A stretch of 16,772 nucleotides of DNA from an uncultured Planctomycetaceae bacterium (GTDB lineage Bacteria > Planctomycetota > Planctomycetia > Pirellulales > Pirellulaceae), in NCBI GenBank assembly GCA_903927685.1, contig CAIYOB010000086.1:1-16772 (forward strand), read 5' to 3'. Shown here in pieces: positions 6,605 to 13,571 of this stretch. A program made the position numbers and the translations under genes. The number at the start of each line of letters is the position of its first letter. Position 1 is the first letter of the stretch. The notes under the pieces are model-generated. The model was not told where the DNA came from, made no database searches, and worked only from the letters and a program-made list of their open reading frames with translations.

Positions 6605-6874
6605 GTGGGTAGGGAACCCTTTGTGATTCAACTACTAGCTTACCACACACAACCCAACAAGGAGCACACCGTCTGACTGGAAACCTCCAGCGTCATCCTG
6701 GCAGGAGCAATGGGCGTGCCAATCTGACGACTGCCCTCCGCACGGCCGCCCACAGGCCGCACCTAGATCATTGCTCGCTTGAGACTTGGGACATGCAGCA
6801 AATTGCAGGAGGGAAGTCGAGAATCTCGTGGACGGTCGAGTTTGCCCGGATTGTATGCAGCCGATGGCGAAGCT

Positions 6875-7828
6875 TTAGGCACGTGGATGGAATTGGTCGT
6901 GGACTTTCTTCAGTCGCGATTGGTCCACGTGTGTGTAAATCTGGGTGGTCTGAATGCTGGCATGTCCCAGCATCTCCTGCACTTGCCGCAAATCGGCTCC
7001 GCCGGCCAGTAGATGGGTGGCGAAGCTATGCCGCAGCGTATGGGGGCTGATGGTTGCCGGAACGCCCGCCCGCACGGCGTATTTCTTGACCAATTCCCAG
7101 ATCGCCTCGCGGCGCAGGCGTCGCCCGCGGCGGGACAGCAGGAGCCATTCCGGGGCCGTTGGGGCCAACGCGGCCAGCAGCGGTCGCTCCTGTTCCAGGT
7201 ACTCCTGCAGGGCGACCTTGGCGGCCCGTCCCAGCGGCGTTAGACGCTGTTTGCTGCCCTTTCCGTGGCACAGGCAGAAGCCTTCGGCCAGATGCAGGTC
7301 CTGGACCCGCAGGTTCGACAGTTCGGACGCTCGGCAACCGGTTGCGTACAGCAGTTCCAGCAGGGCGCGATCCCGCCGGCAATACGAATCGTAAGGCCGC
7401 GGGGCCTCCAGGAACTTCTGCACCATTCCCGGCGACAGCACCTCCGGCACGCGTTCCCACAGTTTCTGGCTGCCCAACAGTTCGGCCAGGTTGTGCTGCA
7501 GGATGCCCTCCAATTGCAGGTATCGGAAGAACATTCGCAGCCCGACGATGTGGCGGGCGATACTGGCGGGAGCAAGCTTCATCGCATGCAGCCAGCCGAC
7601 AAAATCCGACAGTTCGCGGATCCCCAGGGCGGGAATGGCGACCCCGCTTTCGCTCAGCCACTGCTGAAATCGGCGGATATCGCGCTGATAGGCTTGCACG
7701 GTATTGTCCGCCAGGTGGCATTCGCTCCGCACGTAGTCGACGAACGCAGCCGCCCAGCGGATCGGAGCGTCGCCCTGCAGTTTGGGCTTGACGACTTTCA
7801 GCTTGGGGCGAAGTTTTCCGGGAGGCAT
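6875..7828 (-). CDS. xerD: XerC/XerD-type site-specific tyrosine recombinase
   Basis: The 317-residue protein resolves chromosome dimers at dif with its partner recombinase, if it is the housekeeping enzyme. The N-terminal SAM-like DNA-binding domain spans about residues 24-110 ('FVDYVRSECHLADNTVQAYQ'). The catalytic domain keeps every active-site residue: Arg166 in 'ATGCRASELSNL', Lys190 in 'CHGKGSKQRL', His263 and Arg266 in 'SPHTLRHSFATHLL', His289 in 'EMLGHASIQTTQIY', and the nucleophile Tyr298. Length and motif spacing are those of Xer proteins rather than phage integrases; there is a basic N-terminal extension of about 20 residues. The ATG at 7828 has GAGGT seven bases upstream. No att-like repeats or mobile genes flank it, which favours a housekeeping role. 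XerC and XerD cannot be told apart with certainty here. Confidence 0.92.
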   Translation of the reverse strand: MPPGKLRPKLKVVKPKLQGDAPIRWAAAFVDYVRSECHLADNTVQAYQRDIRRFQQWLSESGVAIPALGIRELSDFVGWLHAMKLAPASIARHIVGLRMFFRYLQLEGILQHNLAELLGSQKLWERVPEVLSPGMVQKFLEAPRPYDSYCRRDRALLELLYATGCRASELSNLRVQDLHLAEGFCLCHGKGSKQRLTPLGRAAKVALQEYLEQERPLLAALAPTAPEWLLLSRRGRRLRREAIWELVKKYAVRAGVPATISPHTLRHSFATHLLAGGADLRQVQEMLGHASIQTTQIYTHVDQSRLKKVHDQFHPRA

Positions 7829-7866
7829 GGTCGGACCTCGATGCAGTCAGCGGATCAGTCGGCCTC

Positions 7867-7896
7867 TTGGCGAACCCTCCCTTGATGTCGGATAAT
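7867..7896 (+). promoter_or_regulatory. Possible sigma-70 promoter for the acyltransferase gene
   Basis: TTGGCG (7867-7872) and GATAAT (7891-7896) are 18 bp apart, pointing to the PlsC-like gene. The leader of about 105 nt contains a small hairpin (CGCCGG at 7939-7944 pairing with CCGGCG at 7949-7954). This is a consensus match only. Confidence 0.35.
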
Positions 7897-8008
7897 CTGT
7901 CGTTGCGGCATCAGGCGAGTGCGCCGCGACGGCTCGACCGCCGGCAGTCCGGCGATGCTGTTTTCGGTTTTGCGGATTGGCAGGCCCAGGCAAGGATCGT
8001 CCCGACCG

Positions 8009-9265
8009 ATGCAAAAGGTCATTGTTGAAAAGCCGTACTGTTTTGTTCCGCCGCATCGCGGCAAGTTCTGGGTGTGGCTATTCCAGGCTCTCCGCGTGTA
8101 CGAACCGCATCTTCGCAAGCGCGAGGGGGTGGTCAGCCACGAGTGCCGGCACGTCGAGCGGCTGCGCGAATCCCTGAGGGCGGGGCATGGGATCCTGTTG
8201 ACACCCAATCACTGCCGCACGGCCGACCCCTTGGTCTTGGGCTTTCTGGCTCGCGAGGCGGGCACCTGCCTGTACTGTATGGCCAGTTGGCACCTGTTCA
8301 ATGAAAGCCGCTTGAACGCCTGGGTCATGCCCAGGATGGGCGCTTTCAGCGTGAATCGGGAAGGGATCGACCGCCAGGCGATCAACACGGCCATGGAGAT
8401 CCTGGAGACGGCCGAACGGCCCTTGGTGTTGTTTCCGGAGGGCGCTACGTCGCGGAACAACGATCATCTGCACGCGCTGCTGGATATTTCGTTCTTGGCT
8501 CGGGGCGCCGCCAAGAAGCGGGCGCGTCTCGCGCCCCCGAAACAAGTCGTCGTTCATCCGCTGGCCCTGAAATACCGGTTCGGAGGGGACCTGGAGCAGC
8601 AAGGCGACGACGTGCTGACACGGATCGAGGAGCGCCTGTCGTGGCGTCCACAGCGGCACTTGCCCCTGTTGGACCGGGTCGCCAAACTGGGCCGGGCCCT
8701 GCTGTGCTTGAAGGAACTCGAACACTTCGGTCAGACGCAAAGCGGTTCGCTGGCGGAACGTCTGGACGGCCTCATCAATCGGCTGTTGTGCCCGCTGGAA
8801 CAGGAATGGCTGGGCGAACCGCGGTCCGGGCCGGTCGTCCCGCGCATCAAAGCCCTGCGGATCAAAATCCTGCCCGACATGATCGAGAGCCGGGTGGACC
8901 CGACGGAACGGCGCCGCCGCTGGGACCAATTGGCGGACATGTATCTGGCCCAACAGCTCTCGTATTACCCACCGAACTACTTACCTGACTACCCTTCGGT
9001 GGATCGCTTATTGGAGATGATTGAGCGGTTTGAGGAGGATTTGACGGACAAGGCCACCGTCCACGGCTCGCTGCACGTGATCATCGAGGTCGGCGAGGCG
9101 ATCCCGGTCAGTCCCGAACGGGACCGCTCGCAGGACGTGGATCCCTTGATGCTGCAATTGGAGGACGCGCTCCAGGGCATGTTGGACCGGCTGGCCCGCG
9201 AATCGCCCCGCTATCGCCCGTCCGGCGATTCGCGGAACGGTCTCCGGCGGGACGCGGCCGGGTAG
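8009..9265 (+). CDS. PlsC-like 1-acyl-glycerol-3-phosphate acyltransferase family protein
   Basis: The 418-residue protein has a lysophospholipid acyltransferase domain in its first half. Motif I, H(x)4D, is 'TPNHCRTADPL' with His68 and Asp73; the glycerophosphate-binding motif is 'FPEGATSR' (142-149); 'VNREGID' (115-121) matches the intermediate motif. Such enzymes transfer an acyl group to lysophosphatidate or a related acceptor at the membrane. The protein is much longer than PlsC (about 240 residues): residues from about 195 to 418 form a charged, largely helical extension without a family I recognise. The first membrane-contact segment would be around 'KFWVWLFQALRV' (19-30). The ATG at 8009 is chosen because homology-like sequence begins there and AAGGA lies 12 bases upstream; a start at 7919 would add 30 unlikely residues. 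It is divergent from the recombinase. The substrate is uncertain. Confidence 0.8.
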   Translation: MQKVIVEKPYCFVPPHRGKFWVWLFQALRVYEPHLRKREGVVSHECRHVERLRESLRAGHGILLTPNHCRTADPLVLGFLAREAGTCLYCMASWHLFNESRLNAWVMPRMGAFSVNREGIDRQAINTAMEILETAERPLVLFPEGATSRNNDHLHALLDISFLARGAAKKRARLAPPKQVVVHPLALKYRFGGDLEQQGDDVLTRIEERLSWRPQRHLPLLDRVAKLGRALLCLKELEHFGQTQSGSLAERLDGLINRLLCPLEQEWLGEPRSGPVVPRIKALRIKILPDMIESRVDPTERRRRWDQLADMYLAQQLSYYPPNYLPDYPSVDRLLEMIERFEEDLTDKATVHGSLHVIIEVGEAIPVSPERDRSQDVDPLMLQLEDALQGMLDRLARESPRYRPSGDSRNGLRRDAAG

Positions 9266-9271
9266 CACGAT

Positions 9272-9301
9272 GCGTGTCGCACGAGGCCGCGTGTCGCACG
9301 A
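9272..9301. repeat. 13-bp direct repeat before hisF
   Basis: GCGTGTCGCACGA occurs at 9272-9284 and 9289-9301, with four bases between. It starts just after the stop of the acyltransferase gene. Two phased copies, 17 bp start to start, could be a protein-binding site or a small duplication. Confidence 0.6.
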
Positions 9302-9388
9302 TGCTGGTTGACCGGCAGGCCGGCTATGAATTAGGCTATACACCTTCCAAATGCCGTTGGTATTCCTCAGGCAAAGTGGCCTTCCCGT

Positions 9389-10156
9389 ATGCTGGCAAAA
9401 CGTGTGATTCCTTGTCTCGATGTCGATCGCGGCCGCGTGGTGAAAGGAACCAATTTCCTGAATCTGCGGGACGCTGGCGATCCCGTGGCGGTCGCCGCTC
9501 GGTACGAGCAGGAAGGCGCCGACGAATTGGTCTTTCTCGACATCACGGCCAGCCACGAGGATCGCGAGATCATGATCGACGTGGTGCGGCGGACGGCCGA
9601 GCAGGTGTTCATGCCGTTGACGGTCGGCGGCGGGATCCGGACGATCGAGGACATTCGCGTCCTGCTGAACGCGGGTTCCGACAAGGTCTCGATCAATTCG
9701 GCGGCCTGTCGCAATCCGGATTTCGTGCAGCAAGCGGCCAAGCGGTTCGGCAGCCAGTGTATCGTGGTCAATATTGACCCTAAACGGGTCTGGAGAGACG
9801 GGCGGGAGGTCTGGGAGGTCCACATCAACGGCGGCCGCATCCCGACAGGGCTGGAGGCGGTGGCGTGGGCGCGGCAGGTGGAACAGCTGGGCGCCGGCGA
9901 GATCGTCTTGACGAGCATGGATCGCGATGGAACCAAGGATGGCTATGATTTGGAGATCACGGCCGCGGTCAGCCAGGCGGTGTCGATTCCGGTGGTCGCC
10001 AGCGGCGGCGCCGGGCGGCCCGAGCACTTGGCCGACGCCGTGCTGATCGGCAAGGCGGACGCGGCTCTGGCGGCCAGCATTTTTCATTTCGGCGAATACA
10101 CGATTCAGGAAACCAAGCTTTTGATGGCCTCGCGGGGGATCCCCGTGAGATTGTAG
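9389..10156 (+). CDS. hisF: Imidazole glycerol phosphate synthase, cyclase subunit
   Basis: This is the cyclase half of the HisH-HisF complex: it uses ammonia from HisH to turn PRFAR into imidazole-glycerol phosphate (histidine) and AICAR (purines). The 255-residue TIM barrel has standard length. The catalytic Asp11 lies in 'IPCLDVD' and Asp130 in 'VVNIDPKRV'. Phosphate-binding loops are present: 'TVGGGIRT' (78-85), 'INSAA' (102-106), '[13 protein letters not shown]' and 'VVASGGAG'. The ATG at 9389 gives the canonical '[13 protein letters not shown]'; no good Shine-Dalgarno sequence precedes it, so initiation may be weak. No other his gene is in view, meaning the pathway is dispersed. The pilT start is 27 bp downstream, so the two may be co-transcribed. 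Confidence 0.97.
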   Translation: MLAKRVIPCLDVDRGRVVKGTNFLNLRDAGDPVAVAARYEQEGADELVFLDITASHEDREIMIDVVRRTAEQVFMPLTVGGGIRTIEDIRVLLNAGSDKVSINSAACRNPDFVQQAAKRFGSQCIVVNIDPKRVWRDGREVWEVHINGGRIPTGLEAVAWARQVEQLGAGEIVLTSMDRDGTKDGYDLEITAAVSQAVSIPVVASGGAGRPEHLADAVLIGKADAALAASIFHFGEYTIQETKLLMASRGIPVRL

Positions 10157-10183
10157 TCAACTCGTTTTTACGGGATCTGGGAC

Positions 10184-11362
10184 ATGGCGACTGAAGAACG
10201 CGTGAAAGCTCCGGCCGCGCCGGAGGACGATCCGGACATCGAACGCTTCCTGCATCACCACCGCGAACTGGAAGTGGACAAGTTGTTTCGGGCCTTGGTC
10301 AAGTTGGAAGGCAGCGATTTGCACATGAAGGTCGGCCGGCCGCCGATGGTCCGCGTCCGCAACGAACTGCGGCCGCTGAATCGCCCGCCGATCGACGACG
10401 AGGAGATGACGCGGCTGTTGGTGCCGATGATGAATGCCCGCAACCGGCGGATCTTCGAAGAAGAGGGCGGCGCCGACTTTGCGCACACCTGCGACGTCGA
10501 CGGCATCGTCTGGCGGTTCCGCGTCAACCTGCTCCGGCAGCTGGGGCACATGGGGTTGGTGGCCCGCCGTGTCAACAACAAGATCCCGGACTTCAAGGGC
10601 TTGTACTTGCCGGAATCGATCGAGAACCTGTGCAACTACGACCAGGGCATGATCCTGCTGGCGGGCGTGACCGGTTCGGGCAAGAGCACGACGATCGCCT
10701 CGATGCTGAACTACATCAACCAGCGGGAACGGGTCCACATCCTGACGCTGGAGGACCCGATCGAATTCGTGTTCACGGAAGACAAGGCCCTGATCAACCA
10801 GCGCGAGATCGGGATGGACGTCAAGGACTTCCAGATCGCCATGAAGCACGCCGTGCGTGAAGACCCGGATATCATGCTGGTGGGCGAAATGCGGGACGAA
10901 GAGACGTTCATGACGGCGATCCACGCCGCCGAGACCGGGCACTTGGTGTTCGGCACGATCCACGCGTCGACGGCCTCTTCGACGATCGGCCGCATTCTGG
11001 ACTTGTTCCCCGAACAGATGCACGGGGCGATCCGCAGCGCGATTGCGTTCAATATGCGGGGGATCGTGGCGCAGAAACTGTTGAAGTCCATCAAGCCGGG
11101 CGTGGCGCGCGTGCCGACCGTCGAGATCATGTTCTTTACGACCATGGTCCAGAAGCTGGTGCTGGAATGCGAAGATCACAAGCTGCCCGACGCCATCCGG
11201 ATCGGCGCCGAGGACGGCATGCAGGATTTCACGATGAGCCTGAAGAACTTGCTGGACGGCGAGTTGATCGACCGCCCGACCGCGTTCGCCGTGGCTCCGA
11301 ATCCCGACGCGCTGAAGATGGCCATCAAGGGCATCGAAGCCAAATCGTCCGCCATGTTGTAA
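10184..11362 (+). CDS. pilT: PilT-type twitching/secretion ATPase
   Basis: This is a 392-residue hexameric motor ATPase of the type II/IV secretion superfamily. In type IV pili PilT powers pilus retraction from the cytoplasmic side of the inner membrane. The N-terminal PAS-like domain spans about 30-135 ('LVKLEGSDLHMKVGRPPMVR'). Walker A is 'GVTGSGKST' (161-169), the Asp box is 'LTLEDPIEF', Walker B is 'IMLVGEMRDEET' (230-241) and the His box is 'GHLVFGTIHAS' (252-262). The GEMRD form with the ensuing AIHAAETGH is that of PilT rather than PilB. All catalytic residues are intact. The C-terminal part ('AIRIGAEDGMQDFTMSLKNL') also matches PilT. It is followed after 77 bp by a related but degenerate ATPase. 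No pilin or PilC gene is near. Confidence 0.92.
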   Translation: MATEERVKAPAAPEDDPDIERFLHHHRELEVDKLFRALVKLEGSDLHMKVGRPPMVRVRNELRPLNRPPIDDEEMTRLLVPMMNARNRRIFEEEGGADFAHTCDVDGIVWRFRVNLLRQLGHMGLVARRVNNKIPDFKGLYLPESIENLCNYDQGMILLAGVTGSGKSTTIASMLNYINQRERVHILTLEDPIEFVFTEDKALINQREIGMDVKDFQIAMKHAVREDPDIMLVGEMRDEETFMTAIHAAETGHLVFGTIHASTASSTIGRILDLFPEQMHGAIRSAIAFNMRGIVAQKLLKSIKPGVARVPTVEIMFFTTMVQKLVLECEDHKLPDAIRIGAEDGMQDFTMSLKNLLDGELIDRPTAFAVAPNPDALKMAIKGIEAKSSAML

Positions 11363-11439
11363 GCGCCCGCGCGGCGGGCCGGGCGTGTCGGAACCACCCT
11401 GCCGGGCCAATCTGAGAAACCAACTCTAGGATCCCAAGT

Positions 11440-12816
11440 ATGCCCTTCTTCAAAAAGAAAAAATCGGACGTCGCGGAACCGGAGATCGACCTGAGCGCGA
11501 TCGGGGGGACAGGGCCGGACGTCCAGCGTCGCGAGATCGAGGCTCGGCAGATCGAACAGATCGTGCCAACCAAGGAGTTGTTGTACGACGCCTTGGTCAA
11601 ACGGGCGGACAAGATCATGCTGGACTTTACCCGCGATGCAGTCGCCGGCCAGTACATGATCGACGGCTGCTGGCACAGCATCGAGGTTCGCGACCGGGCC
11701 ACGGGCGATGGCATGCTGGCCGTGCTGAAGACGCTGGCCGGACTGAAAGTCGAGGAGCGGCGGGCCCGCCAGGAAGGCAAGTTCCAGATCGAACACCAGG
11801 TCACCAAGGCCAAGTTCGTCGGCACGCTGACGGCCCAGGGCGTGAAGACCGGCGAACGCGTGATCATCGACCTGGTGGCGAAGAAGCGCAAGGAACTCAA
11901 GACGCTGGACGACTTGGGCATGCGCGATCAGATGCAGCAGCGACTGCTGGAGCACATGCGCGCACCCCAAGGCATGGTGCTGATCGCCGCGCCGCCGGCC
12001 AACGGCTTCACCACCACCTGGAACGTCGCCCTGCGGAGCACGGACCGCATGCTGCGGGATTTCCTGGGGGTGGAGGACAAGGCCAAGCACGAGACGGATG
12101 TCGAGAACATCAACATCACCACCTTTGACGGCCCCGCGGGCGTGACGCCGGACACGCTGCTGCAGAAGCTGATGCTGACCCAGCCCGAGGTGATCGTGTT
12201 TTCCGACCTCTGCAACGGAGCCACGGTCAACAAGCTGTGCGATTACGCAAACGACCCGCGCGAGGGCAAGCTGGTGATCGCCGGGGTGCGGGCCCAGGAC
12301 GCCTGCGAGGCGCTGCTGCGCGTGCTGCTGCTGAAAGCCCTGCCCAAGGAATTCGCCAAGGCGGTCCGGGCGGTGCTGTGCGTGCGACTCGTCCGCCGGC
12401 TGAACGACACCTGCAAGCAGCCGTACACCCCGCCGCCCCAGTTGCTGGCCAAGCTGGGCATTCCGGCCGGACGCGTCAAGGTGCTGTACAAGGAGTGGAC
12501 TCCCCCGCCTCCGCCGACGCCCGAAGAGGAAAAGGAGATCCGTAAACGCAAAGCGAAACTGCCGCCCACCGCTTGCCCCCTGTGCGAACAGGAAGGTTCG
12601 CTGTGCCACGGCATCGGCTATCGGGGCCGGGCGGGCATCTTCGAGCTGCTGGATGTCAACGACCAGATCCGCGAAGCGCTGGTCAAGGAACCGAAGCTCG
12701 AAGTCCTCCGCAAGATCGCGCGAGCCAGCGGCCATCGCAGTCTGCAGGAGGAAGGCATTCTGCTGGTCGCCCAGGGGGTGACGTCACTAACCGAACTGCA
12801 ACGGGTCTTGAAATAG
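11440..12816 (+). CDS. Degenerate GspE/PilB-like protein (probable pseudo-ATPase)
   Basis: The 458-residue protein follows the fold order of the GspE/PilB assembly ATPases: an N-terminal N2-like domain (about 45-150, including 'KTLAGLKVEERRARQEGKF'), the RecA-like core, and a C-terminal Cys motif followed by 'GYRGRAGIFELLDVND' (393-408). The ATP site is lost. The Walker A position reads 'APPANGFTTTW' (184-194), with Phe190 replacing the essential Lys. Walker B is 'VIVFSDLCN' (251-259), with Ser-Asp in place of Gly-Glu. The His box reads 'GKLVIAGVRAQDA' (276-288). The usual four-Cys zinc site has Cys379, Cys382 and Cys389, with His390 perhaps the fourth ligand. A proline run lies at 355-359. 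The frame is intact and well coded, so this is not a decayed gene. The ATG has AGGA nine bases upstream. It may be a structural or regulatory partner of the intact PilT before it. Confidence 0.85.
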   Translation: MPFFKKKKSDVAEPEIDLSAIGGTGPDVQRREIEARQIEQIVPTKELLYDALVKRADKIMLDFTRDAVAGQYMIDGCWHSIEVRDRATGDGMLAVLKTLAGLKVEERRARQEGKFQIEHQVTKAKFVGTLTAQGVKTGERVIIDLVAKKRKELKTLDDLGMRDQMQQRLLEHMRAPQGMVLIAAPPANGFTTTWNVALRSTDRMLRDFLGVEDKAKHETDVENINITTFDGPAGVTPDTLLQKLMLTQPEVIVFSDLCNGATVNKLCDYANDPREGKLVIAGVRAQDACEALLRVLLLKALPKEFAKAVRAVLCVRLVRRLNDTCKQPYTPPPQLLAKLGIPAGRVKVLYKEWTPPPPPTPEEEKEIRKRKAKLPPTACPLCEQEGSLCHGIGYRGRAGIFELLDVNDQIREALVKEPKLEVLRKIARASGHRSLQEEGILLVAQGVTSLTELQRVLK

Positions 12817-12824
12817 GGAGTCGT

Positions 12825-13553
12825 ATGTCCTCCGAGTCTTTGCGTCTGCATGCGGAACATCCCGAATCGGATACGATCGCCGAGTACCCGTCGGTCAGCC
12901 GGCTGGCGGTCCTGGCGCTCGTCCTGGCCGCGCTCGGCGTGGGCGCGGTGTTCAGCCAATTACTGGTCTGCGTGGCGGTCGCGGCGGCGCTCACGGCCGT
13001 CGCGGCACTCCGCTCCATCGCGCGCGCCGAGCGGCCCCTGCTGGGCCGCAAGGCCGCGGTCGCAGCCCTGTTGGTCAGTGCGCTGTTTGCCGCCTGGGGG
13101 ATCACCTGGCGCGCGGTCCGGGAACAGGTGATCTACGCCGGGGCCCGGCAGCAGGCCGACAAGTGGCTGCAGCTCGTCCAGGCCGGACGGTTGCACGAGG
13201 CCCACCAGCTGCACCTGGCCCACGAGAACCGGCAGGTCCCCGGCGCGGACCTCCAAGCGTACTACAAGACGGACCGCGAGGCCCGGTTCGAGTACGAATC
13301 CTATCTCCGCAGCGACCCGCTGCGGCAGATCATCGAGGCCGGCGAGCGAGGGACCGTGCGGTTTCTCAGTTGCGAAGGCGTGGTCAACGAACCTCACATG
13401 CCCCAGACGACCGATGTCGTCACCCTGCGCTACGCGCTCGACACCCCGGCACCCGGCCAGCCGCTGGTCTTCCTCGTCCTGGTCGCACGCCGGCTCGCCA
13501 GCGACGGCGCCGAGGCGGAATGGGAATTGCGGGGCCTGCGCCTCCCGAAATAG
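12825..13553 (+). CDS. Membrane protein of unknown function (DUF4190-like N-terminus)
   Basis: The protein has 242 residues. Residues 26-62 form two hydrophobic segments and 76-93 a third, with the linker 'ALRSIARAERPLLGRKAAVA' between. This resembles the DUF4190-type module I associate with planctomycete membrane proteins. The C-terminal part (about 100-242) is soluble, helical at first ('QQADKWLQLVQAGRLHEAHQ') and then beta-rich, ending in '...WELRGLRLPK'. It has no catalytic motif I know. The ATG at 12825 is 8 bp after the pseudo-ATPase stop with GGGAG at 12816-12820, and modA starts 18 bp after its end, so it is probably co-transcribed with both. A role linked to the ATPases or to the transporter cannot be decided from the sequence. 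Confidence 0.8.
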   Translation: MSSESLRLHAEHPESDTIAEYPSVSRLAVLALVLAALGVGAVFSQLLVCVAVAAALTAVAALRSIARAERPLLGRKAAVAALLVSALFAAWGITWRAVREQVIYAGARQQADKWLQLVQAGRLHEAHQLHLAHENRQVPGADLQAYYKTDREARFEYESYLRSDPLRQIIEAGERGTVRFLSCEGVVNEPHMPQTTDVVTLRYALDTPAPGQPLVFLVLVARRLASDGAEAEWELRGLRLPK

Positions 13554-13571
13554 CTACCTGGGGAGAATCTC

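Larger units (their letters stand above)
6097..6874. other. 778-bp intergenic region without a convincing gene
   Basis: It lies between glnB (minus) and the end of the recombinase gene (minus). The short open frames on both strands lack ribosome sites and read like shadow translations, full of Arg, Pro and Ser. The region holds a possible glnB promoter, a minus-strand terminator-like hairpin (6381-6432) and a long GC-rich hairpin (6560-6604). The part from 6620 to 6700 is noticeably less GC-rich than the neighbouring genes. A structured RNA is possible, but I recognise none. Confidence 0.6.

Noticed and set aside
6793..7050. 85-residue plus-strand frame upstream of and overlapping the recombinase end
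   Set aside because: It overlaps a solid recombinase gene and has no recognisable content.
6875..7828. Recombinase as an integrase of a mobile element
   Set aside because: No flanking direct repeats, tRNA gene or cargo; length and motifs are those of housekeeping Xer proteins.
9308..9342. hisF promoter made of TTGACC and TATACA
   Set aside because: The spacer is 23 bp, too long for a sigma-70 promoter.
10157..12735. Long minus-strand frames opposite pilT and the GspE-like gene
   Set aside because: GC-rich third-position effect; the plus-strand proteins are clearly recognisable and the antisense ones are not.
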